Below are positions 1-7,305 of a stretch of 10,312 bases of DNA, one piece after another (the stretch's first letter is position 1; every line of letters begins with the position of its first letter). Made by a program: the position numbers and the translations under genes. Source of the DNA: Actinomycetota bacterium. GTDB lineage: Bacteria > Actinomycetota > Actinomycetes > JACCUZ01. The DNA is taken from assembly GCA_030841195.1 (NCBI GenBank), contig JAVEDA010000145.1, forward strand, positions 1 through 10,312, written 5' to 3'. Under the pieces are notes generated by a model, which was given only the letters and a program-made list of their open reading frames with translations, ran no database searches and was not told where the DNA came from.

Positions 1-947
1 CCCTCGTGGGTGTTGATGGTGTTCGCGAAGGTGTGCACCGACTCGGTGAAGCCGGTGTTCCACTGCATGGCGACGTCCAGCGACAGGCCGCCGTCGATGT
101 ACTCCGACTCGGCCTCGATGGCCACGACCGTGCGGTGCACCGGGTCCTTGCGGGCGCCGAGGAACTCGACGTAGTCGACCAGGCCCCCGTCGTACTTGTA
201 GACGACCTCGGTCTGCGTGGTCTCTTCGACCTCGTCGTGCTCCTTCTCCTCGGTCGACGCCGGGCGCTCGTCGCGGAGAATGATCGTCAGGCCGCGGTTG
301 AGGAACGCCATCTCGCGCAGCCGGTTCGACAGGGTCTCGAAGCTGTAGTCGGTCGTCTCGAAGATGTCCGGTGAGGCCCAGAACGTGATGATGGTGCCGG
401 TGCGGTCAGTCGGGCCGCCCTTGCGTAGCGGCGCCTGTGGGACGCCGACCGCGTAGGACTGGGTCCAGACGTGGCCTTCGCGGTGGATCTCGACCTCGAG
501 CCGGGCGGACAGCGCGTTGACGACCGAGACGCCGACACCGTGCAGGCCGCCGGACACCTTGTAGCCACCGCCACCGAACTTGCCGCCTGCATGCAGCACG
601 GTGAGGACAACCTCGACCGCCGACTTGCCCTCGCTGGCCACCTCGTCGACCGGGATGCCTCGCCCGTTGTCGCTGACCCGGACACCGCCCTCGGGCAGCA
701 GCACGACCTCGATCCGGTCGCAATGGCCGGCAAGTGCCTCGTCGACGGAGTTGTCGACCACCTCGTAGACCAGGTGGTGCAGGCCGCGTTCACCGGTCGA
801 CCCGATGTACATGCCCGGCCGCTTGCGGACTGCCTCGAGCCCCTCGAGCACCTGGATGTTGCTGGCGTCGTAGGAGTGGTCCGAGGTGCCGGAGAAGTCG
901 GGGACGGCGGCGGTGAGGGGCTCGGTCGGCTGGGCCGGCTGGGTCAC
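1..947 (-). CDS. gyrB: DNA gyrase subunit B, N-terminal part (cut by window edge)
   Basis: ATPase subunit of the type II topoisomerase that introduces negative supercoils; it works as an A2B2 complex with GyrA. The window shows 315 codons from the start, about half of a usual GyrB; the TOPRIM and C-terminal parts lie off the left edge. The GHKL ATPase fold is intact: YEVVDNSVDEALAGH at residues 61-75 (E62 catalytic base, N66 for Mg2+), SDNGRGIP at 92-99 (D93 contacts adenine), the glycine-rich ATP lid GGKFGGGGYKVSGGLHGVG at 121-139, and a later TGTIITFW strand. The second half of what is visible is the start of the transducer domain. The start is GTG at 945-947, preceded by AAAGGT (953-958 on the complement) with a 5-nt spacer; the first about 28 residues are a variable lead. 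It lies downstream of dciA after a 223-bp gap, so it may have its own promoter. No defects seen. Confidence 0.97.
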   Translation of the reverse strand, partial: MTQPAQPTEPLTAAVPDFSGTSDHSYDASNIQVLEGLEAVRKRPGMYIGSTGERGLHHLVYEVVDNSVDEALAGHCDRIEVVLLPEGGVRVSDNGRGIPVDEVASEGKSAVEVVLTVLHAGGKFGGGGYKVSGGLHGVGVSVVNALSARLEVEIHREGHVWTQSYAVGVPQAPLRKGGPTDRTGTIITFWASPDIFETTDYSFETLSNRLREMAFLNRGLTIILRDERPASTEEKEHDEVEETTQTEVVYKYDGGLVDYVEFLGARKDPVHRTVVAIEAESEYIDGGLSLDVAMQWNTGFTESVHTFANTINTHE

Positions 948-1170
948 GGAACACCTTTCGTCTCGCGCATGCGCCGCCCGAGGGGGGCTGGGGGGCCGAC
1001 GCGGGGACGCCCGCGCGGCACCTCTCATCTTAGCCGGTCCAGCGACCCACGATCGGCCGCCAGGGGCCCCTGGGGACGGTTTTCCGGCCCGATCCAGGGT
1101 GGGGATGGCTCCCCCCACGTGAGCGGGGGGTCACCGGGGTCCCTGTGGCGGCCCGCCCGGCCGGCGCCGG
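948..1170 (-). promoter_or_regulatory. gyrB leader region with palindromes and a possible -10
   Basis: This spacer between dciA and gyrB is the only sizeable gap in the minus-strand cluster apart from the dnaA-dnaN gap. Read toward gyrB it contains TAAGAT (complement of 1027-1032), a plausible -10 box, without a convincing -35. Upstream of it is a perfect 14-bp palindrome CCAGGGGCCCCTGG (1060-1073), then a G6/C6 inverted repeat (1111-1116 with 1125-1130, 8-nt loop), and CCGGCGCCGG (1161-1170) directly after the dciA stop. None is followed by a T-run on the minus strand, so I do not call a classical terminator. Gyrase genes are often controlled by supercoiling, which would suit a separate promoter here, but that is inference. 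Confidence 0.35.
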
Positions 1171-1743
1171 TCAGCCGTAGGTGTCCCGCGGGCCCCGGCC
1201 GCGGACCGCGAACAGCCCCTTCTTCCAGGACGGTGCCGACGGCCCGCGGACCGTCACCGCGGTCACCACACCGGCGCCGAGCTCCTGGGCCAGCCGGGCC
1301 AGCAGGGTCGGCGCGAGCAGCCGGATCTGGGTGGCCCAGGCAGTCGAGTCGGTCCCCACCACCAGCTCGCCGTCGTCGAACGCGAGCGGGCGCGCGTGCG
1401 CCGCGACCTCCGGGCCGACGATCGCCGCCCACCGCCCCAGCACCCCGCCGACGGCGGCGTCGGTCTCCCAGCCGCGTTCGGCCATCAGCCGGCCGAGGGT
1501 GGGCCCGAGCAGCTGGGGGTCGCGGTCGTCGGGGTGGGCACCGCTGCGCTGCTCGGTGATGATCCGCCGGCGGCGCCGGCCGGCCGGGTCGTCACGGGTC
1601 GTCGAGGCCGGAGCCCGCCCGGGTGCCAGCCCACGCTTGCGAGCCTCGGCCCGCGCGCTGGCCAGCGCCTCCCGAGCGATCTCGATGCCGGTACGCCGGG
1701 CCGGCGCGACCTGGTCCGGCTGCTCTGGCGGGTTCTCGGTCAC
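1171..1743 (-). CDS. dciA: DciA-family (DUF721) replicative helicase-loading protein
   Basis: A 190-residue DUF721 protein. DciA is the ancestral bacterial factor that helps load the replicative helicase DnaB at the origin in species lacking DnaC or DnaI. The first about 75 residues are basic and low in complexity (several Arg runs), as expected of a disordered tail. Residues about 80-180 form the KH-like DUF721 domain, with WAAIVGPEVAAHARPLAF, then GELVVGTDSTAWATQIR and a C-terminal VRGPSAPSWKKG segment. The C-terminal end, RGPRDTYG, looks like that of actinobacterial homologues. The GTG start (1741-1743) overlaps the recF stop by 4 bp (GTGA), pointing to translational coupling; the only purine-rich stretch, GGAGAGG, lies well upstream inside recF. 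Position after recF and before gyrB is the usual actinobacterial order. The helicase-loading role is from family knowledge. Confidence 0.88.
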   Translation of the reverse strand: MTENPPEQPDQVAPARRTGIEIAREALASARAEARKRGLAPGRAPASTTRDDPAGRRRRRIITEQRSGAHPDDRDPQLLGPTLGRLMAERGWETDAAVGGVLGRWAAIVGPEVAAHARPLAFDDGELVVGTDSTAWATQIRLLAPTLLARLAQELGAGVVTAVTVRGPSAPSWKKGLFAVRGRGPRDTYG

Positions 1744-2894
1744 CGGATCCGCCGGACCTCTCCGCCCATCACGTCGACCCGCGCCCCGGTCAGTGCCTCA
1801 GGCACGTCTTCCGGGACGGCGGCGGTGACCAGCACCTGCTCGGCCCCGGCCACCAGGGTGGCCAGCCGCTCGCGTCGGTGACCGTCGAGCTCGGCGAACA
1901 CGTCGTCGAGCACCAGCACCGGCTCGCCGCCCGCGTCGGTCTCGGCCCGGAGCAGATCGTAGGCCGCGAGCTTCAGGGCCAGCGCGAACGACCAGGACTC
2001 ACCGTGGCTGGCGTAGCCCTTGGCCGGCAACGGGCCGAGCTTGAGCACCAGCTCGTCGCGGTGCGGACCGACCAGGGTGATGCCGCGTTCGAGCTCGGCC
2101 TTGCGGAGCTCGGAGATCTGGTTGAGCATCGCCGCGGCCAGCATGTCGCGGTCAGCGACCAGCGGAACGTCCTCGCCCAACGACGAGCGGTAGTCGATCG
2201 CCGCCGGTCCCGCCGAGGCGAACGACGCCTCAGCAACCGCCTGATATGCCTTGTCCACCAACGGTCTCAGCCCCTCGACCAGGTCGATCCGGCCGGCCAA
2301 CAGCTCGGCGCCGGCGGTGGACAGGTGCGAGTCCCAGACCTCGAGGGTGCGCAGGTCCACTGAATCTTGGCGGCTCCGCCGCACGCCGGCACCCGATCGC
2401 AGCAGGGCGTTGCGCTGCTTGAGCACCCGGTCGTAGTCGGCCCGCACGCCGGCGTACCGGGGAGTGCGGAGCACGAGCAGGTCGTCGAGGAACCGGCGCC
2501 GCTCGGCCGGGTCGCCCTTGACGAGGGCCAGGTCCTCGGGGGCGAACAGCACGCTGCGCAGGATCCCGAGCATCTCCCGGGCCCGCGGCACCGGTGACCG
2601 GTTGACCCGGGCCCGGTTGGCCTTGCCGGGGGTGATCTCCACCTCGAGCAGCAGGGACCGGTCATCGCGCACCACCTGACCACGCACCACCGCGCGCTCG
2701 GCGCCGAGCCGGACCAGCGGCGCGTCCTGGGCGACGCGGTGCGAGCCCAGGGTCGCGAGGTAGCCGACCGCCTCGACCAGGTTGGTCTTGCCCTGGCCGT
2801 TGGGACCGATCAGCGCGGTGACGCCGGCGTCCAGCGGCAGCTCGACCTCGGTGTACGAGCGGAAGTCGCGCAGCGACAGGTGCGCGACTCTCAC
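1740..2894 (-). CDS. recF: DNA replication and repair protein RecF
   Basis: SMC-like ABC ATPase that acts with RecO and RecR to place RecA on single-stranded gaps and stalled forks. Its 384 residues are typical. Visible motifs are Walker A GPNGQGKT at residues 30-37, the ABC signature region near LVGPHRDELVL, and Walker B VLVLDDVFAELD (the DD at about 330-331) followed by the D-loop. The N-terminus VRVAHLSLRDFRSY matches the family. The GTG start (2892-2894) is 19 bp after the gnd stop with no obvious Shine-Dalgarno sequence, so expression may depend on translation of gnd. It overlaps dciA by 4 bp at its end. No sign of truncation. Confidence 0.96.
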   Translation of the reverse strand: MRVAHLSLRDFRSYTEVELPLDAGVTALIGPNGQGKTNLVEAVGYLATLGSHRVAQDAPLVRLGAERAVVRGQVVRDDRSLLLEVEITPGKANRARVNRSPVPRAREMLGILRSVLFAPEDLALVKGDPAERRRFLDDLLVLRTPRYAGVRADYDRVLKQRNALLRSGAGVRRSRQDSVDLRTLEVWDSHLSTAGAELLAGRIDLVEGLRPLVDKAYQAVAEASFASAGPAAIDYRSSLGEDVPLVADRDMLAAAMLNQISELRKAELERGITLVGPHRDELVLKLGPLPAKGYASHGESWSFALALKLAAYDLLRAETDAGGEPVLVLDDVFAELDGHRRERLATLVAGAEQVLVTAAVPEDVPEALTGARVDVMGGEVRRIR

Positions 2895-2913
2895 GACCGC
2901 GACAGGACAGGAG

Positions 2914-3816
2914 TCATGCCGGGGGCTCCACCTCGCCCTTGGCCACCTTGGTGACCGCGTGCCCGCCGAACTGGTTGCGCAGAGCCGCCACCGCCTTCAT
3001 GGCGGGCGAGTCGTCCTGCCGGGACACGAACCGCGCGTACAGCGCCGCCGTCATCACCGGCGCGGGCACCGAGTGGTTGATGGCCTCCTCGATGGTCCAC
3101 CGGCCCTCGCCGGAGTCGTCGACGTAGCCGCGGATCTCGGCCAGCTGCGGGTCCTGCTCGAGGGCCAGCACCAGCAGGTCGAGCAGCCAGGACCGGATCA
3201 CCGTGCCGTGGGTCCAGGACTTGATGACCCCGGCGACGTCCTCGACCACGTTCGCCGCCATCAGCAGCTCGTAGCCCTCGGCGTACGCCTGCATCAGGCC
3301 GTACTCGATGCCGTTGTGGACCATCTTGGCGAAGTGCCCGGCGCCCACCGGGCCGGCGTGCACGAATCCCGACTCGCCCTCGGGCTTGAGGGCGTCGAAC
3401 GCCGGCTGCACCTTGGCCACGTTTGCCGGGTCGCCGCCCACCATCAGCGCGTAGCCGTTCTCCAGGCCCCACACGCCGCCGGAGACGCCGGCGTCGACAA
3501 AGCCGATACCGCGCTCACCGAGCATCGCGGCGTGGTCCTTGTCATCGGTCCACCGCGAGTTGCCGCCGTCGACCACGACGTCGCCCTCGTCGAGCAGCTC
3601 ACCGAGCGCCTCGATGGTCTGCCGGGTGATGTCACCGGCCGGCACCATCACCCAGACCACCTTCGGCGACGGCAGCTGCTGGACCATGTCGGCCAGGTCC
3701 TTGGCGTCGCTGATCTCTGGGTTGCGGTCGTAGCCGATCACGGTGTGCTCCGAGCGGCGCAGCCGCTCGCGCATGTTGCCGCCCATCTTGCCGAGGCCGA
3801 CGAGTCCGATCTCCAT
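2914..3816 (-). CDS. gnd: 6-phosphogluconate dehydrogenase, decarboxylating, short form
   Basis: Oxidises 6-phosphogluconate to ribulose 5-phosphate and CO2 in the oxidative pentose phosphate pathway. At 300 residues it is the short bacterial form rather than the about 470-residue enteric type. The N-terminal Rossmann fold has GLVGLGKMG (GxGxxG at residues 7-12). D30 at the end of the second strand (IGYDRN) suggests NAD+ preference, because NADP+ enzymes usually carry Asn-Arg-Thr there. The substrate motif DAGVSGGVWGLENGYALMVGG starts near residue 112, and KMVHNGIEYGLMQAYAEG carries the catalytic lysine and HNGIEY signature. The start is one of only two ATGs in the window; a GGGAAGGCGG purine block lies about 8 nt upstream. 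It sits 54 bp after dnaN and 19 bp before recF, a metabolic gene inside a replication cluster, as also seen in Streptomyces and some mycobacteria. Confidence 0.94.
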   Translation of the reverse strand: MEIGLVGLGKMGGNMRERLRRSEHTVIGYDRNPEISDAKDLADMVQQLPSPKVVWVMVPAGDITRQTIEALGELLDEGDVVVDGGNSRWTDDKDHAAMLGERGIGFVDAGVSGGVWGLENGYALMVGGDPANVAKVQPAFDALKPEGESGFVHAGPVGAGHFAKMVHNGIEYGLMQAYAEGYELLMAANVVEDVAGVIKSWTHGTVIRSWLLDLLVLALEQDPQLAEIRGYVDDSGEGRWTIEEAINHSVPAPVMTAALYARFVSRQDDSPAMKAVAALRNQFGGHAVTKVAKGEVEPPA

Positions 3817-3870
3817 CGTTGATGCCGCCTTCCCAGGTCGCGCCGGTCGTCGCGGAAGCTCGCTGTCGCC

Positions 3871-5010
3871 TCAGCCGGAGAGCCGGACCGGCATCAGCAG
3901 GTAGCGGTAGTCGTCGCCGGCGGTCGCGTCCATGCTGTCCTTGGCGGCGATCACCGCCGGCCGGGTGGAGGCGGTGAACCGGAGCTCGGCGTAGGCCGCG
4001 TCCAGAACCCCGAGCCCGTCCAGCAGGTACGCCGGGTTGAAGGCGATCGAGATGTCGTCTCCGGTGAGGCCCGCGTCGAGGGACTCCGAGGCCTGCGCCT
4101 CGTCCCCGGACCCCGCCTCCAGGGTCACCTCGCCGCCGGAGAAGCTCAGCCGGATCGGGGTGTTGCGCTCGGCGACCAGCGCCACCCGACGTACCGACTC
4201 GACCAGCCCGGCGGTCTCGACCGTCGCGACGCTCGCGGACTCCGCGGGCAGCAGCGACTTGTACTTGGGGAACTCCCCGTCCAGCAGGCGCGAGGTGGTG
4301 CGCCGGCCGGAGCCCTCGAAGCCGACCAGGCCCTCGCCGGTTCCCCCGGACGCCAGCGCCAGGGTCACCTTGTCGGCCGAGGCGAGCGACTTGGCCGTGT
4401 CCGCCAGGGTCCGGGCGGGCACCAGGGCGATGGCCGACAGGCCGGCCTGCTCCGGCGTCCAGGCCAGGTCGCGGACCGCCAGCCGGTAGCGGTCGGTGGC
4501 CGCCATGGTGATCTTCTCGGCCTCGATCTCGAGCCGGACGCCTGTGAGCACCGGAAGTGTGTCGTCCCGGCCCGCGGCGATCGACACCTGGCCGACGGCG
4601 GCCGCGAACAGGTCGCCCCGCAGCGACCCGGACGCACCTGGCATCTCGGGCAGGGTCGGGTAGTCCTCCACCGGCAGGGTGAGCAACGTAAAGCGGGAGG
4701 ACCCGCAGGTCACGACCACCTTGGCGCCGTCGGTGGCAACCTCGACCGGGCGGGCCGGGAGGCTACGGGTGATGTCGGCGAGCAACCGGCCGCTGACCAG
4801 GACCACGCCGGGCTCGGTGACGTCGGCGGTGATCTCGACCCGCGCCGACACCTCGTAGTCGAAGCTGGACAGCACCAGGCGCCCGGCCGCGTCGGTGTCG
4901 GCGGACAGCATCAGGCCCGCCAGCACGGGGACCGGCGGTCGAGCCGGCAGGCTGCGGGCCGCCCAGGCGACTGCCTCGGCCAGCACGTCACGCTCTACCC
5001 GGAACCTCAC
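3871..5010 (-). CDS. dnaN: DNA polymerase III beta subunit (sliding clamp)
   Basis: Ring-shaped clamp that tethers DNA polymerase III and other partners to the template. Length (379 residues) is normal for the three repeated clamp domains. Recognisable parts are the N-terminus MRFRVERDVLAEAVAWAARSLPARP, the domain 1 strand LTLPVEDYPTLPEMP (about 110-124), TDRYRLA at 172-178 (part of the partner-binding pocket region), FDGEFPKY-type LLDGEFPKYKSLLP before domain 3, and the C-terminal YRYLLMPVRLSG, where MPVRL is the usual clamp ending. The GTG start at 5008-5010 is preceded by a strong GGAGG (complement of 5020-5024) 9 nt upstream. It lies 318 bp downstream of dnaA across a spacer rich in DnaA boxes. 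Complete, no anomalies. Confidence 0.97.
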   Translation of the reverse strand: MRFRVERDVLAEAVAWAARSLPARPPVPVLAGLMLSADTDAAGRLVLSSFDYEVSARVEITADVTEPGVVLVSGRLLADITRSLPARPVEVATDGAKVVVTCGSSRFTLLTLPVEDYPTLPEMPGASGSLRGDLFAAAVGQVSIAAGRDDTLPVLTGVRLEIEAEKITMAATDRYRLAVRDLAWTPEQAGLSAIALVPARTLADTAKSLASADKVTLALASGGTGEGLVGFEGSGRRTTSRLLDGEFPKYKSLLPAESASVATVETAGLVESVRRVALVAERNTPIRLSFSGGEVTLEAGSGDEAQASESLDAGLTGDDISIAFNPAYLLDGLGVLDAAYAELRFTASTRPAVIAAKDSMDATAGDDYRYLLMPVRLSG

Positions 5011-5230
5011 CGGTCACCGCCTCCGATCTGTCCGTCCCCAGCACCGTGCACCTTGAACATGGTGTGCCGATCCAACTCCCTAGGTATCTGTCGTTGTCGC
5101 ACCAGGGGTGGTGGACAGTGTGGAGATCTCGCATCCTCGCAGGTCAGACCGTACGACGCCCTGGGGACAGTCTGGGTACGCGGCTGTGTGGCGCGCCCCG
5201 TGCCCTGTGCGCGACCGGCGGCGGCCGCGG

Positions 5231-5239
5231 TCGTCCACA
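5231..5239 (+). promoter_or_regulatory. DnaA-box-like site TCGTCCACA
   Basis: Eight of nine bases match TTGTCCACA. It is the first of three same-strand sites within about 55 bp in the dnaA-dnaN spacer, a spacing that would allow cooperative DnaA loading. Confidence 0.5.
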
Positions 5240-5263
5240 CGCTGTCCCGAGCCGTACCGCCTG

Positions 5264-5284
5264 GTGTCCACAGGGTTGTCCCCA
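5264..5284 (+). promoter_or_regulatory. Paired DnaA-box-like sites GTGTCCACA and TTGTCCCCA
   Basis: Two 9-mers on the same strand (5264-5272 and 5276-5284), each one mismatch from TTGTCCACA and separated by only 3 bp. This is the densest box arrangement in the window and lies about 45-65 bp from the end of dnaA. Confidence 0.55.
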
Positions 5285-5328
5285 GTGTGTGAACCCGCGG
5301 TCGACCGTGTGCTGTCAGCACGGGCACG

Positions 5329-6831
5329 TCAGCCGGCCCGGGCCTGCGACTTGATCCGGTTGGTCAGCTCGGTGACCTGGTTGTAGACACTGCGGCGCTC
5401 TGCCATCAGCTGGCGAATCTTCTTGTCCGCGTGCATGACCGTGGTGTGGTCCCGGCCGCCGAACTGCTGGCCGATCTTGGGCAGCGACAGGTCGGTCAGC
5501 TCCCGGCACAGGTACATCGCGATCTGCCGGGCGTTGACCAGCACCCGGGACCGGGACGAGCCGCAGAGCTCCTCCATCGACTGCCCGAAGTACGCCGAGG
5601 TCTGGGCCATGATCGTCGCGGCGGTGATCTCCGGCTGGCTGTTGTCCGGGATCAGGTCCTTGAGCACGATCTCGGCCAGCGCCAGGTCGACGCCCTGCCG
5701 GTTCAGGCTGGCGAAGGCCGTCACCCGGATCAGCGCGCCCTCGAGCTCGCGGATGTTGGTCGAGATCTTGCTGGCGATGAACTCGAGCACCTCTGGTGGG
5801 GCCGCCAGGCGTTCCTGGGCGGCCTTCTTGCGCAGGATCGCGATCCGGGTCTCCAGCTCGGGCGGCTGCACGTCGGTGATCAGGCCCCAGTGGAACCGGT
5901 TGCGCAGCCGGTCCTCCAGGGTGACCAGCTGCTGCGGCGGGCGGTCGCTGGAGATCACGATCTGCTTGTTCGCGTTGTGCAGCGTGTTGAAGGTGTGGAA
6001 GAACTCTTCCTGGGTCTGCTCCTTGTTCTCCAGGAACTGGATGTCGTCCACCAGCAGGATGTCGACGTCGCGGTAGCGCCGGCGGAAGCCGTCGGCGCGG
6101 CCGTCCCGGATCGAGTTGATGAAGTCGTTGGTGAACTCCTCGGAGCTCACGTAGCGCACCCGCACCCCGGCGTACAGGCTCATGCCGTAGTGCCCGATCG
6201 CGTGCAGCAGGTGCGTCTTGCCCAGGCCGGAGTCGCCGTAGATGAACAGCGGGTTGTAGGCCTTGGCCGGCGCCTCGGCCACCGCGACCGCCGCCGCGTG
6301 GGCGAACCGGTTGCTGGAGCCGATGACGAAGGTCTCGAACAGGTACCGCGGGTTGAGCCGGGTTGGCTCGCTCTCCTTGCGGGCCCCGGGCTCGCGGCCG
6401 GTGCCCGGGGTGTCCGGCTGCTGGCGGTGCTGCCCGGGCCCGCCGTCGTCGGCCTGCGACCCCACCCGCTCGTCCGGTATGACGGTCAGCTCGGCCGCCT
6501 CGGCCGGCACTGCCTCGGTGGGCCCGCCGAGGTCGAGGCTGGGATCGACCACCACGGCGATCCGCAGCTCGGTGCCCAGCTGCTCGGACAGGACCGAGGT
6601 GATCACCTGGCGCAGCCGGGCCTCGATCACGTCCTTGGCGAACTGGTGCGGCACCGACACCAGGGCCGTCTCGCCGACCACGCCGTCCAGCCGGCTGAGC
6701 CGGATGAACGCGCGCTGCTGCTGGGTGACCGTCTCTTCCAGCACCGCGAGCGCCCGGTCCCAGACCTGACCCCAGTCACCGTCCTCGAGCTGCAGGGACA
6801 CGCCGGGGGCAGAGGTGGTCTCGTCGGTCAC
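5329..6831 (-). CDS. dnaA: Chromosomal replication initiator protein DnaA
   Basis: AAA+ ATPase that binds DnaA boxes, opens the origin and recruits the helicase. The 500 residues fall into domain I (about 17-90, beginning WGQVWDRALAVLEE), a variable Gly/Pro/acidic linker (about 100-158), AAA+ domain III and DNA-binding domain IV (about 395-500). Walker A GDSGLGKT is at 199-206, Walker B ILLVDD at 258-263, the DRLRNRF segment with the arginine finger at 307-313, and the DnaA signature GRDHTTVMHADKKI at 459-472. I start at GTG 6829-6831 because GGGAGGG (complement of 6840-6846) lies 8 nt upstream and residue 2 onward (TDETTSAP) is DnaA-like. A longer open frame reaching 6996 adds 55 Arg/His-rich residues that do not resemble DnaA. 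Boxes on both flanks suggest autoregulation. Confidence 0.98.
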   Translation of the reverse strand: MTDETTSAPGVSLQLEDGDWGQVWDRALAVLEETVTQQQRAFIRLSRLDGVVGETALVSVPHQFAKDVIEARLRQVITSVLSEQLGTELRIAVVVDPSLDLGGPTEAVPAEAAELTVIPDERVGSQADDGGPGQHRQQPDTPGTGREPGARKESEPTRLNPRYLFETFVIGSSNRFAHAAAVAVAEAPAKAYNPLFIYGDSGLGKTHLLHAIGHYGMSLYAGVRVRYVSSEEFTNDFINSIRDGRADGFRRRYRDVDILLVDDIQFLENKEQTQEEFFHTFNTLHNANKQIVISSDRPPQQLVTLEDRLRNRFHWGLITDVQPPELETRIAILRKKAAQERLAAPPEVLEFIASKISTNIRELEGALIRVTAFASLNRQGVDLALAEIVLKDLIPDNSQPEITAATIMAQTSAYFGQSMEELCGSSRSRVLVNARQIAMYLCRELTDLSLPKIGQQFGGRDHTTVMHADKKIRQLMAERRSVYNQVTELTNRIKSQARAG

Positions 6832-6856
6832 GCGGTGGTCCCTCCCGGGGTGCGCG

Positions 6857-6868
6857 CGGTGCGCACCG
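6857..6868. promoter_or_regulatory. 12-bp perfect palindrome in the dnaA leader
   Basis: CGGTGCGCACCG is self-complementary and lies 25 bp upstream of the dnaA GTG, just beyond the Shine-Dalgarno sequence. It could be a protein-binding site or a short RNA hairpin affecting dnaA translation. At this GC content, palindromes of this size are not rare, so the function is open. Confidence 0.3.
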
Positions 6869-6976
6869 TGTCGGTCGTCACGCGCCCGGAGCCGGGCGGC
6901 GGTGACTGCGTACCGAGCATCGAGCCGAGCATGGTGCCGGCCGTCCGAGCCGGGTCCCGGGAGCGTTCCCCGATCA

Positions 6977-6997
6977 CCGTCCACACGGTCGTCCACA
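6977..6997 (+). promoter_or_regulatory. Pair of DnaA-box-like sites upstream of dnaA
   Basis: CCGTCCACA (6977-6985, two mismatches) and TCGTCCACA (6989-6997, one mismatch) are on the same strand, with starts 12 bp apart. They are about 145-165 bp upstream of the dnaA start codon, where DnaA autoregulatory sites are common in bacteria. A third candidate, TGTGTACAT at 7001-7009, is too degenerate to count. Confidence 0.45.
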
Positions 6998-7166
6998 GCC
7001 TGTGTACATAGGTTGCCCCGGTTCGTCCTGTTCTATCCCACCCGATCCTGGGCCGCGGCAGCGAACACCGCGGCGACGGCGAGGGGGTTCGTTGATGTCG
7101 TCCGGCCGGGGACACGTCCGGCGACTCGCGAGACACTAACGAGGCCGCCGCACCGCCAGCAAGCGG

Positions 7167-7175
7167 TTGTCCACA
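7167..7175 (+). promoter_or_regulatory. Perfect DnaA box TTGTCCACA
   Basis: Exact match to the actinobacterial consensus, the only perfect one I found in the window. It sits within the partly symmetric GTTGTCCACAAC (7166-7177), about 335 bp from both the dnaA and rpmH starts, with a T-run 14 bp downstream. Confidence 0.6.
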
Positions 7176-7305
7176 ACCCGCAGCGACATTTTTCTCCCCC
7201 GTGGACACGACGTCCGATCCGGGCCCGGGCGTGTCGCCCCGGTGCGCGGGCCCTGACCTGCGACGATGACAGGTCGGCGGTGGCGGCTGGCCGGCCCGGA
7301 CCCGT

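Larger units (their letters stand above)
5011..5328. other. oriC: dnaA-dnaN intergenic region, candidate oriC
   Basis: This non-coding spacer carries a cluster of 9-mers close to the actinobacterial DnaA box TTGTCCACA. Plus strand: TCGTCCACA (5231-5239), GTGTCCACA (5264-5272) and TTGTCCCCA (5276-5284), each with one mismatch. Minus strand: CTGTCCACC (5110-5118) and CTGTCCCCA (5162-5170), each with two; ATCTCCACA (5119-5127, minus) is weaker. Composition drops to about 54% GC around 5051-5100, low for this genome and a possible unwinding zone. In Streptomyces and Mycobacterium the functional origin lies in exactly this spacer. Short open frames across it (for example 5046-5354 plus, 5007-5327 minus) lack coding character. 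A small GTGCT/AGCAC hairpin (5309-5321) lies just after the dnaA stop. dnaN promoter elements should also be here, but I could not pick them confidently. Confidence 0.65.

Noticed and set aside
471..1559. 362-residue plus-strand open frame opposite gyrB and dciA
   Set aside because: It spans two genes and their gap on the other strand and turns into Arg/Pro/Ser low-complexity sequence; not coding.
2782..3822. 346-residue plus-strand open frame antisense to gnd and recF
   Set aside because: His/Leu/Val-rich mirror of gnd with no family motifs.
6832..6996. 55-residue N-terminal extension of dnaA
   Set aside because: Arg/His/Asp-rich, unlike DnaA, and the GTG at 6829-6831 has a much better ribosome site.
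7001..7009. TGTGTACAT as a reverse-strand DnaA box
   Set aside because: Only six of nine positions match TGTGGATAA; too degenerate to count.
5431..7011. 526-residue open frame on the plus strand antisense to dnaA
   Set aside because: It mirrors the dnaA codon pattern (Val/Leu/Asp/His-rich shadow), has no recognisable motif, and dnaA is unambiguous on the other strand.
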